From contig OX387205.1 in assembly GCA_947561715.1 (NCBI GenBank), positions 12,343,001 to 12,407,000 of the forward strand: a stretch of 64,000 bases of DNA, written 5' to 3'. Positions within the stretch are counted from its first letter, which is position 1; every line of letters starts with the position of its first letter. The DNA comes from Ascidia mentula (Eukaryota > Chordata > Ascidiacea > Phlebobranchia > Ascidiidae). Below are positions 11,154 through 23,900 of the stretch, in pieces. The notes under the pieces are model-generated. The model saw nothing but the letters and a program-made list of their open reading frames with translations. It was not told the DNA's origin and searched no databases. Position numbers and translations under genes: made by a program.

Positions 11154-14100
11154 TCACTCTGGCAAAACAAATGATTCGTCACTCACAACTCTCAAAATGT
11201 TACATAGCAACTTTTCGTTTTTCGAAATTTTGCTTTCGATTTGCAAAAGCTCGTTCGCCACATCCGTTTTAAAATCGGCGACGCAATTAAGAACGCGTTT
11301 AGTTTCGGGATGAATTCGCATTTTTTGCCAAGCTCTGCTCTCTAGTGTGAAAGAAATTTCCCCCGATTTCTGCCATTTTGAAGTTTGATCGTCGACAGGT
11401 TCATAAATGTCAGCCACAACAACTGTCTCGGGTATTAATGATCCAGTCTTAATACTGCCAGCACTTTTCCTGGTCTTTGCATTGTTGCTTTTAACGACAA
11501 CCTGCTTACTTTTTGGTTGGCATGGAGCCATGTTTTCCTCACAACTTTCAACATTAAAGTCCACGTTTTTCTTCTTCACCGGTTTTCCGCACCGCTGACA
11601 ACACTTCAATTTTTTGCCCGTCACCGTGCATTTCGGAACCTTGACTTTTTTCAGCGGTTTCACATCTGCAGTGGGAACTCGGTCTTGCGTTTCAGTTTCA
11701 TTTACAACTGCAATGCTCTCGGCATTTGGAATTATCTTCTGGCGATCCGAATTGTTGGTTTCTTGCGTTTCGCTGGCGAAAACATCACCGAGATACAATC
11801 GTATAAAGGTGACGACGGCAATAAATTGCTTCCTAACTTTGTCCCAAATCGCACTTGAACCTGCCTTTCTGTGTAAAGTTCCATAGAAATATTAGTATAT
11901 ATGGAGATTGAAATATTAGTATGTAGAAATATTAGAGATAATGAATTGTATAATGTGGTATTATTAGGCAATAAGACTTACCGGTCTGTTTCCTGGGAAG
12001 TTGTTTCAACTTCTGGTGGAGTTTCTTCATCAAGGGCACGTCTTTCTTTTCGTCTCTGTACAAAACAATTAACTACGTATTATCTCAACAAACTTCTTCC
12101 CTAAATCAGTGGTTTATAAACTGTGCGTCGTTTTGTGTTTTTAACGGGTGTCGCGTTACAAAGAATAAAGATTCAGAAAAAATGAAGTCAGCCTTCTTTG
12201 GCTGAAAACTATGACACCGACGTTAATGTTTAATGAGCGGCTGTCGGGTTATCATATTAAGATATATCGTTTGAATTCCTGTAAATTTTGATTAGCTTGT
12301 TGTTTGCAAAAGTAAAAAAAAACACATTTTAGGGCTTCCAACCTGAGTTTTGCGAAGCCATTTCCTCAACCTGTTGAACTTGGTCGCTGTTTCGGGGTTC
12401 GTCTCCTCTTCTCTTCGCCACTGAACGGCCTCCACGGTTCGGAACGCAAACTGTAGAAGATCAAAGGAGATGTCGAATATCAATCATTAACAATTAAAAG
12501 TCTTGGCTCCTGTGCTCTATTGAGATGAGATATTTCCCCATGGACCAATCGTAATACTTATACAACCACCGTAGCATTTATTCGCATTATATAGTAATTA
12601 TTTTCGATGGGATTAACTGAAAATCGCCGAACAAAACACAGGTCACAGTTTGACATTGGAACATCTCATATTTATTATACAGCTGAATAATTTTTATCAT
12701 CACTCACAGTTTTCTGCAGATCGTAAGTTATTCGCCACTTCCTTCGAAAAGTGACGTCCATTCTTGGAAACGTTTTCATCGTGTCTAAAAGGTCTTGCGT
12801 AGTGACCTGATCAACGTCAACGTAGGTAAGAGCTCGTACACAGGCTTCACTACGTTTCGGCTCTGTGGTGTAAGTGTAAGTCTTCGGTATGTTTATTCCG
12901 AAACTGTCGCCCTTGCCTGAGAAATGTAAGTTTTTGGTGTGCATATGTACCTGAATACGTTACGGCTAAAAACATATATTACACAACGCATATATATTTG
13001 ATTATTACATTTGCAAAAATTACTGCATCAGCTGGAATTCTGGTTTCGTAACACTTGAACACTTAATACTAAAGAAAGCCGGGCAATTTTCCCTTTTAGC
13101 TTAAACTTATCAACCAAACCATACAGTTTGTGAGCATATGTAGTCAATGACATTTACACTTACTTAAAATAGCCACCACAGCACCGTCGTAAGTGACTTC
13201 AATTGAACCAGAAATAATAAAAAATATTGTGTCGATCAGCTCCCCCCTGTCACACACAATGTCGCCGGGTGCAGCGTAACCGCGTTGAAACATCCTTGCC
13301 ACAATGCTCCTTTCGTTTTCGTTGAGATCGCGAAAAACCTCCTGACTGCTCAACACAAACCGGTGGAGATGGACGCACACTTCTGCCCTCTTGTGTTCAG
13401 GAAGGTAGTTTAGTATCTGAGGAATAAAAGCGTTTGAAATGTAAAGGTTTCTGAAAATGAAAGCCAAAGTTATAAGTCTGCTAATAGGCATAAAAGTGAA
13501 CGCTTCGAACACTATACTGCGTTCATCATGGTTGCTTATATTTACTGAATTTAATGGCGCCCCCCAGCAAGCGAGTGTATACTGTAAGTCAAAGATTTTC
13601 ACGTCTACCAACCTTATCCACATTCACACCGTGCGTAGCGACCCGCGTATAGGTCATGTAGTCGCAGATGCTTTCAGTTAAGTGCTTGGGAAGTTCATGG
13701 AGTGTAGCGAAATCGCGAACCGCTTTTATGTTTTCCAGGAATTCGTGGTTGTGTGCGTTGAACTGCTGCAGGATATTTGTGACGTTTCCAAGAATAGCAG
13801 CATACAAAATTCCTTAAAGCACAACAAGTTGAATTACCCGACAACCGACCATTATGTATAACATATTGTTGACTTTTAGTGAAAAATATTTATTAAATAG
13901 TATATACATATATAGTTACGCAGCAATGTTTCATGTAGTAGCATGATTGGCAAGATAGCCCCACTGTGCAGCAGGTCCTTATTACTTGGCGATCGTTATC
14001 AATTTTCTGTTGCAACTAGCTCATCACACTTGTTAAATAAGTTTAGACGTAAAACAAGCTAAGATCGCATTGCACAGTAATATCACAGCTGCCAAACCTA

Positions 14101-17100
14101 AATACGACAATGAAGCACAAAGCTATTATATTTTGTGGTCATCGGATAAGCGCACAGTTTCTAACCTCCAAGAGTTAGAATAAATATACAGTAGACCTTC
14201 TCCAGCGTAGTTTCCCCAGCGTAGTTTCCAAATCCGGCCGATATCACGTTGGTCATTGCAAAGTAGAGACAAGCCGTGTAACAAACTTTGGCATTGGGAC
14301 CACCTTTCAAACGTCCTGCGTATAACCAAATTGTTTCGCGTCAATTCTTTATTCTTTTTAATATATGCAGTATGAAGGTTAGGTTTCGATTGAATTATTT
14401 CACAAAAACATTTAAATTTCGACCTATATTAGGTTTAATAGTGTATTGATATAAGTGTGTACAGATCGTCTTGCCGTCATTCATTGAGAAAACTATAAAT
14501 TAAAATGGGATGAAGAGCAAAAAGTTTGAGAAACCCTGCAGATGATTCCACACTGGCAATCCGATAGTTTCACCAAATTATGCTCTAACTGCACAGAGTG
14601 AAACCACTGATGGTGGAACAACTGCAGCTTATACTTTTTATATCATTATTGCCTCTACTGCGTCCACAACTTAAATTCCATCAACGTAACTTCATTTTAT
14701 TTGCACAACAGTTGGGATTTCAGTACGGTTTAGTTTGGTAAACTACAGAGCAGTTAATTAAGGTTATCACTAAGAGAATATGCTTTAATGACCTTCGGAA
14801 ACGTTCCAGTGGAATTCTCTTCCCAGATTTTCGCCATACGTCAGAAGCCAACTCTTCGGTGGGAGACGGACGCTGGCATTGTACTTATCGTAGTCTTCCG
14901 GTGTGACTGCAGTTTTTAAATAAAATATGCGTTCAGAATTCACTTAAAAATGCAGTTTTATTCAACATGCTTGCATTTGACCACACAGTAAGGAGTTTTA
15001 TTTAATAGAAGGATTAACTAGATGTTTTCACTGAGGTTTATGTAGTAAAACTATCTTCCAGATTGGGGATTTGGCCCTTTTAACGTAAATTGTATGTTTG
15101 TATTATTTATCCAGTTACTGCAGACGCACCCATAAGTCTTGAATACCGAGAGTTTAGATAAATTCCACTGGGTTACTTCAGCGTGAGACGACAAATACAT
15201 CACGTAACACCCACTTACTCTGTACGTTTTTCTGGTACCCATCTAACACCTGATAATCCTCGGGAATATTCCAAACCAATGAGCTGTTACTGAATTCGTC
15301 AAACTCATTGATATCCAAGTCTTCTGTAACCTTGTCAGTCGGCAGAAACAATCTTAACTCCTCCTCCAGTTTCGCGTACGTTAAAAGATAATCGGAAACT
15401 CCCTGAATCGATACCGCGTACCACCCGCACGCCATCCAGTGGCAGATAAGGAGAATCAGGCTAAGCTAAACGGTAAAAATCATTGGTTCAGGCTGTACGT
15501 TATACAGTGCTTTCGAGCATGCAACCAATAAAGCTTAAACACCAGAATCACAGAGATCTTGATTTGTTGAACATAAACGCCAAGACTATAGGAATCTGGT
15601 GAATATTAAGGTACTTATGCAAATATTTCAATTACTAAATTGTGTTCATCAACAGTAATTGTGTTCATCAACAATTCATCAAAAGATAATACGCAACAAG
15701 TAGGCCTACTTTGCACCTAAAGATTATATTAACGTGTGGATTTGTGCTTATCGTTGCTAGGTTGTTTTGTAGTGTTAAACTGTATCATAATAGCAAGGCG
15801 TTTCTAACATGTTACTTACCATGACGAGAAGACTCGCCCAAGCGTGTTCAAGATAGCGATCTACGTCACGAGCTATTCGAATGATGCGAAGCAATCGGAA
15901 AGCTTTCAAAGCCCCCAACAAGTGAGCCAAATCCTGCATAAATAAATTATGTTCTTTAAATATTTTGATATAGATGTTGTGTTGCGTTTAAACCACCAGA
16001 TGTATATTGTAGATGCAACGTGTTGTAATTTCCATGAAACATTATATGAACCTCTCTTGTGCAAAATTTACATAAGAAGGCGCTTTTATGGAGTAGTAAA
16101 GCGCCTATTCGTGTAAATTTCATTTGCTTTATTAGGCCATCTTAAACGACATTTAATAGTTAAAATATCTGTAAATTTTATAGCACAGCCACCTTTTCCT
16201 TTACTTCGCCGATGGAAACGTTAATTGCGTCATACGGCAAGCATGCAAGAACATCGATGATGAACCACGATCTGGCGTAACGGAGGCGAATTCTGTTAAG
16301 ATTCGTCACCAACGTTCCTAAAAAAGTTATTTACGCCATCATGGAAATTTTCAAACGTAACTTTCCACCAACAAATCGGACAACGTACCTTCCTGGCCAA
16401 TGTAAGTTGTGTGAAAGTTCACCCCCATATCGACGAGGAAAAAGACGTCCAGTATTGAATCCACAACGAGCCACGCGGTGCTGGAATAAAAACAAACTTT
16501 GTATCAAAGCAAAACATTAGGCGCTATAAGAGCCATAAAATTCATTGAGTGGTAATCTGTGTGCCTGCTGGTGTAAAAGCTAGAGCAGTGCCACAGTCAA
16601 CCGAAACAATGTGTACACCCTGTCTGCACCTCTTAAATCATTAAACATTTGTTTAATTTTGGCACACTAAACATTTTCGCATTCTTTTTCAACAATGCGT
16701 GGTTCCCAAAATACATAAAATATGAACGGTTGCCCACCATATACAGGGCACTGTAATATTGCGTTACGTCAGAAGAATGTGGCGAAATAATACCAACTTT
16801 ACGTACGTCTGGAGAATCGGACCAAACTTACATCATCGCCATAAACCGGCGTCGAAACTCTATTTACGCCACTGCAAACGAATACCTGACTAAACCCACC
16901 ACTGTCACTGGGCAAACAGAGCTCTAACGCATGAGCAACAACAGAGTAAACAGCATGGTAAAGTCGTTACCTCCTAGGAGTTAGTTGGAAAGCTGCCACT
17001 AGCGGTACCACCACAGCTGTGTATGTGGTAAGACTCAGTACCAGCCAGTCCCATAGCATTTTGCTGGGGGTGTAGTGAATAATCACAAATCTGCTCTTTT

Positions 17101-19661
17101 CTGTTGACAGATCAACGCTCTGTGTGTCGCTTTCTGAAACGTAGGACAGATGGTAACAATGCAGTTTAAACTTATTTAAATCCTGTGGTTTTCTGTACCG
17201 AGTTGTTATGGCAGTGTGATGATTTATGTTGAAGATCAGTACAGTTTACAAATGTTTTACGAAACAGGTATTGCGATGAACGTAATTTTCATCAAGAATG
17301 ATGCGACTATTTTATGCAAGGACAAAATGATTTGAAAGATAACGATGAGGTGCCGCGGACATAATACTAATGTCGTTGGCACTTGGCACGAACGTCTTAT
17401 ACTTTTTAGAGACATTAATTGTGGCGAAAGTGAAATACACAACTATTGTTCCATAGAAACCACATTTCCTGTTCGTTGTTCGTTGGTTTGCCATTTGCGG
17501 TGAAAGCGGGCAAGCAACGGTGCCTGTTTTAACGACGCGCATCGCACCATTGCACTCGAAAACAATTTCCTATTCATCTGTACGGGACGCGCAGTGCGTT
17601 ATGGGCGTGGGAAGGGAAAATATGGCTGTCCAAAGTATCTGGCTTTGAGATAAAATCGCGCTCAGTCGCCGTTTGCAGTGCCTTGTAATGTCGACGCGTT
17701 TGTGTTCGATTTAGAAAGCAGCGCCGCAGCCCCAACTAGGGCCAGCAGTACTGTGGTGCCTGACGTAACAAAAGGCGCGCGGCGCTCACAAAGACAAAGC
17801 AAATAGAACGCTTTGAAAGTTTGTCGTTACGACTCGCCTTCCGAAACTAACAAAAGACTGCAGGGTCAACCAGCGCCCGTTCCCATTTGCGCCTGCGAAT
17901 AGTTAAGCCTTCTAGCCCGCGGTTGGAGGGCAACAGCTCACCAACTGCGTGACGTAAGGGACTGTAGTGTTTACTGGGCTCAGTGGAAAGCGGTTGTTCA
18001 CCGTAGCGTCGATGGCACTCGGGTGGACATGCGAACAGGTCAGTAGGAAGGCTGTGTGTAGTTGCTTTACATTCTATATCGACTGTTCTAGATCCGAAAC
18101 GATATGTTCTGTTGTTTATGTTATTACGAAGATACGAAATTTGGAAGTTTAAAGTTTGTAAACAACTTTAAAAAATTTTGATCAGCCAGAACACTTTTTG
18201 ACCGATTTCATTTCACGTAAAAGAGAATGACGAATGTAAGATTAAAACGTCGTTTGTCGATAATAGGGGAACAAATAGGGTAAGACAAATTTTAACCAAG
18301 GAGCGTGTAGCTCCAATCTTGATTTAAGAACATGGATGAAACGTCACTGCTTAGCAAACTAACGATTACGTCAGCGCAAGACAACGCGTTTGGAATGTTC
18401 GTCACGGTCGAGTTGCTGCAGACACAGTTGCGAACAACAGCATTGGTGTAATCCGTTTTGATTGCCGCGGGTACGTCGAGCAACCTTGAGCGTATCGCAA
18501 GTTGTCCCATATTATTCTACCAGCCTTGGCCTAGGCTGCGTGAGGACTTAACACAACACTAATTACGCGGCATGCTGAACAGGCTAGCTCCACGGCCCTG
18601 AGCACGCAGCGATTTGCCGACGATGGTGCTTGTAAGGCCCTCTCATGCCAATCGAAGTTTCCCAACGAAACGAGGACAACGAGTAAATGTGGGGTTAGCG
18701 CATTTTTCTTTAATGAGTGTTGGCAACGTGTTTTGGGCCTCCATTGTCTGCTGCTTGTTTTTTTGTTCTTGTTTTTCAACGATTTGACTGAACAGTGCAA
18801 GCAGATCGTATTTTTCAAGCAACCATTCAGTTAAGCAAGATTTCGAAAGAAAATCTGCAGAAATTTATACATTTAAGGAACCAAATTCAAGTTGCTATAC
18901 AGTTATATAGAATGTATAGTTTTCCCTGTGACCGCTACGTGTGACTTTAAGCACTTCCACAAACTCTAGTCGTGAGCCTGCGGTGCGCTGTACGCGACCT
19001 GGAATATCCATAAATGGTTATGCGCCAGGGCTTACAGGTACGACATATAAGCGCGCCCTAAACGTTTTGCCTTTGTGTCAACAAGTTAGCGCGGCATAGA
19101 TCGCAAGGAAGCATGGAAGAATAGAGAGTGGCATTCCCGGAATTCTAGCCGGAGGGGTTGGTTTCTTTACAAAATGGCTATGTTTTGATAAACGGAGACG
19201 TCGTACTTGTTATGTTAGAGAACAAAACGACTTTTTGCCTTTATCGACATAAGTAAAGGTCAAGTTCGTTTTTACCGCTGTTTTATTGTGTTAGGTTTGC
19301 ATTAGTTTGTTTAATGTCGTTGTTCATAATAAGTTTTCGTTGTTGGACAGAAATTGCTACAGATTCTTAGCACGAGTGTCTGTCCGAAATACGATTATTT
19401 GGTTGTTTGTACCTCGCAATAAGCCCTAATTTCGACGTGTTTTCCTCCTATCAAAATCGTCTTCAGAGGCGATTACGTCACTCACCGCTAAGCAGAAAAA
19501 GAAAAAAAATGCTTTAAAAACTTGCCTTGTACATCTGGCTTAGGTTTGTTAAAAGTTCCCAATAGATTGTTGAGCTTTTGGGCTCCTTCCTCAAAATCTG
19601 GGTCTGGAGTTACACTGCTTGATGCTTCTTGGTAACCTTGCCCATTACTATCCGAAGTCAT
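11154..19661 (-). CDS. EAG/KCNH-family voltage-gated potassium channel lacking a PAS domain
   Basis: Fourteen exons: 19661-19526, 17133-16971, 16480-16389, 16317-16193, 15933-15820, 15465-15219, 14906-14793, 14315-14166, 13812-13613, 13416-13164, 12916-12708, 12450-12343, 12055-11982 and 11868-11154; 899 residues. Order: short N-terminus (~65 residues), S1 (about 70-93), S2, S3, S4 with Arg every third residue ([18 protein letters not shown], from 184), S5 (HWMACGWYA), a turret of about 105 residues with three N-glycosylation sequons (NSS, NAS, NVS), filter SAGFGN (356-361), S6 ([16 protein letters not shown]), C-linker, cyclic-nucleotide-binding homology domain ([27 protein letters not shown]) and a basic tail ending in a predicted coiled coil. 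KCNH subunits form tetrameric plasma-membrane K+ channels. Unlike vertebrate members it has no PAS/eag domain. Intron 1 uses a GC donor. The donor after 14793 (GTCATT) is weak but phase-correct. Confidence 0.88.
13919..14010 (-). repeat. Truncated SINE tail in a KCNH intron
   Basis: From CGCAGCAATGTTTCATG through GCCCCACTGTGCAG and AGGTCCTT this aligns with the tail of the SINE at 45141-45390, in the same orientation, with scattered mismatches and small insertions. The tRNA-like head is missing. The right limit is approximate. It lies between exons 14315-14166 and 13812-13613. Confidence 0.6.
17134..19525. other. Long first intron of the KCNH gene
   Basis: This intron of about 2.4 kb was searched on the minus strand for an alternative N-terminal exon, in particular PAS-domain sequence; none was seen. 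Minus-strand open frames at 18292-18510 and 18531-18818 match no family I know and have no supporting splice sites. The part around 17580-18050 is GC-richer than its surroundings and could be regulatory; this is inference from composition only. Confidence 0.4.
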
Positions 19662-20358
19662 TATTACGGGCTACCTTCTAGAGTCAAGTTCGCGATGTTT
19701 CGAATGAACAGGTCAACGGTACAAAGCTTTGTGGGACAACTTTAATGGCAATGAAAAATATCGTGCAAGTTACACGCGAAAAAATAATCTTGGAAACATA
19801 TGCTGTTTCAACAAGTCGGTGATTGTATTGTTTGAACAAACTTACGGGCAAATCGGATTTTCACGTTTCTTTTGTTACGTCATTAGTGTAGCGCGGTATG
19901 AGTGGTCAATCGTTGAAATTAATCCTCCTGTCCGAGTATTTTCACATTACCCAATAGCACGTACTGTGTTGAGTGTAGTGAAGTGTGTGCTAATTCCAAG
20001 GTTCTTACTGGTACAATGTTGAATGTTACAGTTATTTTGAATCTCTAGCGAAAAACACACGTTTCGCGTGCTTAGCATGATTTTATGTATGTTTTGTTGT
20101 CTGATGGTAGGTTGTGGTAAATTAAAAATGGTAAGCTAAGAAGATGTTTAAATACATCAAAATGTTTGTTAGTTTGTGCTACAAACTAGCTTACCGTTAT
20201 AATAGTGTAACATTGTCCCATTCGTACAACGAACGATGAAGTAGAATGAAGAAACAATGTAATTTTTTGCAGCGTTCAACGCCAAACGCAATCTTAAAAT
20301 TCCCGACTAAGCTTCAAGAAAAAAGTTGTCATGCACGACTGGCTTTGACAGAAAGCTT
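19662..20358. other. Spacer upstream of the KCNH gene
   Basis: About 700 bases between the KCNH start codon and the stop of the small minus-strand gene. It should contain the channel promoter and the small gene's 3' untranslated region. The 97-residue plus-strand open frame at 19729-20022 has no family resemblance and is taken as chance. Confidence 0.4.
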
Positions 20359-20650
20359 TTATTGCAGACCAGTAACGATTAAGATTTGTTTCCAAAAAGC
20401 GTTGAGCAGATGAAACTGTTTGTCTTGTTCCTTTTTGTTGTTTTGAACAACCCATATCATTGTTTTTCCCACTTTTTCCCGGGATGTTTTGGCCTGAATG
20501 TAATTTAAACCCGCGTTGCTACGCTCGAGTGCTTTGGATAAAGTGGCAAGTTCACATTCCTTCGCTAGGAACGAAAACAAACAGTTTCAATGCTTCAAGC
20601 TACTCACGTTTGTTGTTGCAGAACGTAAAGGAAAAGGGAAACAATAACAT
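20359..20650 (-). CDS. Candidate small protein, 82 residues, function unknown
   Basis: Two minus-strand exons, 20650-20608 and 20564-20359, are joined by a 43-base intron with a good GTGAGT donor and TTCCTAG acceptor in matching phase. An in-frame stop lies a few codons before the ATG. The product begins MLLFPFSFTFCNNK, continues with an amphipathic, possibly helical stretch (CELATLSKALERSNAGLNYI) and ends LNAFWKQILIVTGLQ. The hydrophobic start is too short for a clear signal peptide. I do not recognise the family. It lies head-to-head with the LMO7-like gene, 300 bases apart. The consistent intron favours a real gene over chance, but homology or transcript evidence would be needed. Confidence 0.5.
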
Positions 20651-20950
20651 AGAATGAATTTAGAGGCAGTTAACTGTCTTTAAAAAACTTTACTTGTGAC
20701 TAAGTGACATGAAACGCATCTACGCGACTACACTATGATGCAAGTTTTGATTGCTGACAATATACCAAAAACGTAGATTCACACTGTGTTGTGTGTACAG
20801 TGCTAGAAAGCAGCATTAAGTAGTCATGTTTAACTGTGATTGAATAACAAGTATGTTTCAATTTTGCATTTCAGTGAAACTATGGTTTTTCATTAGTTGA
20901 ATTGCAAAATTATTTGCATTTGTACATAAACACGGGGAATATAATTGACT
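20651..20950. promoter_or_regulatory. Putative bidirectional promoter region
   Basis: 300 bases separate divergent start codons of the small minus-strand gene and the LMO7-like gene. A splice acceptor (TTTGCATTTCAG) ends at 20874, 76 bases before the LMO7-like ATG, and may receive a spliced leader or a distant untranslated exon. No core promoter element is obvious. Confidence 0.35.
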
Positions 20951-23900
20951 ATGGAGACATCAGACCATTCCAGAGACTCAAGTTATGATGGCACTGATCC
21001 CAACAGGTAAATTTTGATACATACAAGCTGAGAATTATAGACTTCGATAATGTAAAGTCTCATTAAGTTTAAACCAACTGTGAAGATCAACAAATTTGTG
21101 TAGATAAATGTTTGCTTTTTTCTATTTTTATATGCAGTAGTTCTGAGTATAAAGAGACTGGCCCATATTGCTATTAACACTGTCATGTTTAAAAGAAGAC
21201 GTTTCGACAAAAATTATGCCATCATCAGTTTGAATAACATGATTGGTGTAGCTCCATCAACATGACAGTGTTAATAGCAATATGGGCCAGTCTCTTTATA
21301 CTCAGAATTATGAGAAAACCCGTGAGTTGTGTTCCTATATATGCAGTAAGTTTTCAAAGGCTAAAAAAAGGTTTATAGTTTGCAAATGCCATGGGAAAAA
21401 GACTTGGTAAAATTTGCTTATTGTAGTGCAGTGCATGCATAGTGTCAGTGGGCCTCCCTTCTCACCTAATTAACACATATGCTAATGAGAAACATGTCAG
21501 TCACCTCATTGCCACAGCCAAGGTTTTGTGTTTCCATGTTCAGACATAGGGAATGCGATGACATGATGGTGCGACGTACGACAGGCCACATGCCTGCGGC
21601 ACTGCGGAAAAAGAAACAGGATGATTACAAAAAGTTCATAACCCCTACTGGAAGTGATCCGATGGCTTATTTAAAACAACACATGAGGTGTGTGATTAAG
21701 TCCATATCTTTTTTTTTTTATTATTTTTAAAAAGTGACCCGATGGCTTAATTTTTTTTAAATGAAGTTTTTTTGATAGTTTTGTAGCTGGTAAAGCTGTT
21801 ATAGCAGAAAGCAATAGATTTTAAGAGGTAACATTTTGGTATTCCAAAGTATATGTAGTTGTTTGTATAAACTATAATTTGTTTTGGCTATATACATCAT
21901 TGTCTTGTATGCATCATTGTCTTGTAAAAAAATGCACCATACTATGTCAGACAGTATGGCTTGTAATAAATAATAAATGTGGAGTTTTTCAAATGGCTGG
22001 CAGACTTTACATACTATGCAGCCCATGTTATTCTGAACCCACCGGTGCCTACAATATTTCTAAGTTGTTTTGCTGGAACAATTTATAATAGCATTTGGTG
22101 TTTGTGATGATAGATAATAATTTAACAACACCTAAAAATACGTAGAAGCAAAAGTATGAGTGATTTGGAAGTTGAGAAAAAGGAAAAGGACATAGAAAGA
22201 GATCAAAGGAACATCCGCTATGAAGAAATTCAGCATGTCAAAGAACAGCTAAAAGAAGAAGAGGAAGTTTGGACTTCAGTAAGAACTATTAATACATGAT
22301 TAATATTTTTCTTACTTTTCACATGGGGTTTTGTGAAATTCATATTATAGCTTTGTGATGATATGTTCATATGATTTTGGGGTTGGAATTCATTTTTGAG
22401 TAAAAAGTTGGGTTGTGTTTAACAATAACCTAGGTTTATGTGTTTAATGTCCTTGCAATTGTTCTGGAATTTGTGAACAATTTTGCTTTTGTTGTAGTAG
22501 TTTATGTTGCAAAATATTCAGAATCATTGCAGCCATTTATTCCCCACTGGCCTTTTAACCTCTCGCCATTATATGTCATAAACAAAAATAAATACCCAAG
22601 TCATTGTTTCCTTATGGCTGGTTTCACCATTTGGTGAGCTCCATTTAAACACTGTTATTTTGTCCTGGCTAGTATAACCACAATTAAACATATATACAAC
22701 AATGCAGCTATTAGCCTATAAATAGTTTTATGCCACTGGACAATATCCCTTGGGAGTGAATGAATTGCATAGACTTCATTTTTGATTGACAGAACTCACA
22801 GCCCAGGCAGCAGGTGAAACAGGTGTATAACAGTTACTGTGTCATTGTACACTTTACCGTTTATGGCCCCTATAATAGCAGCCGTATAATGCCCCAGGGT
22901 GGTTCACGACTCTACAAAGCTCTATGTCTATACCACAGTGGTTCCACAGTTGTCATTTATCTGTAGGCTGATCATGTTCTTAGAGAAGTTCCTTATAAGT
23001 AAAAGTAACGATATCTCTGGCAAACAGTAGAAATAGGTATTTGCTTGTGTGCTTGGTACACATGTAAAACATTGTACAGTGTCTCATCATTGGCCAGTAA
23101 TGTTTGCCAACTTGTCATCTGAGTTGCAGTTTCAAATGGCCACATCAATGATTTATGTCATTTTGAGTTGAACGTTCACTCTATTCGCAATCAGGCTGTT
23201 ATCTGTTGTGTGTGCATTTAGAAATTACAAAACTGGAAAACTAGAAGGCGTAGTGCCACATTTGATGCTTGGAAACGCAAAGAAGACAGAGAAACCTTAG
23301 AGCATCAACAGCATCAACTTGCAACGAGAAAACCAAAGACTTACAAGGAAATGGTGGAAGACAAGTAAGTTATATGCTATTATAACAATAAGCTGTTTTT
23401 TTTTTCTGCTAATGTAGTTTTGTTTATTGACAAACATGATCATTATAATGATGTTTTTCCCAACGACTATTTCATGACAAAACGTCAATAATCTTTGTAA
23501 CATTAGTAGATAATTAAATTCTCGAAACAATTTTTAAACAATATCGTTCTGAAATTATGTCTGTTAGTTTGTTTTTTTTAATTCCAGGAAACGTCGGGAA
23601 ATGGATTTGTTCGATGAAGACGACCCGTTCAATCCAGGTCTGCCCAAGAAGCAGTCAACATATCAGACAACAAACACTAAAAAGAAGATGCCTTATCGAG
23701 GAGCAATCTCAGTTCCAAGCCTTCGTCGTGAGAGTAGTAGCAGCAGTTCCTCAGATGAATCAGAAAAAGTTACCGCACCAAAAGAAAAACCCAATGTTGT
23801 TCAACCTGTGCGTTACACTTCGAAAGTCACTGCGGTAATTAATCACGTCCCAGCTAAAAGCAAAGAGGAACGCAAAGATAAGTCACTGAGTCCAGTGACA

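Noticed and set aside
15640-15690. Short tandem duplication of AATTGTGTTCATCAACA
   Set aside because: A simple local duplication in a KCNH intron with no further structure.
18292-18818. Two minus-strand open frames in KCNH intron 1 considered as a lost PAS exon
   Set aside because: Translations bear no PAS motifs and lack phase-compatible splice sites to exon 17133-16971.
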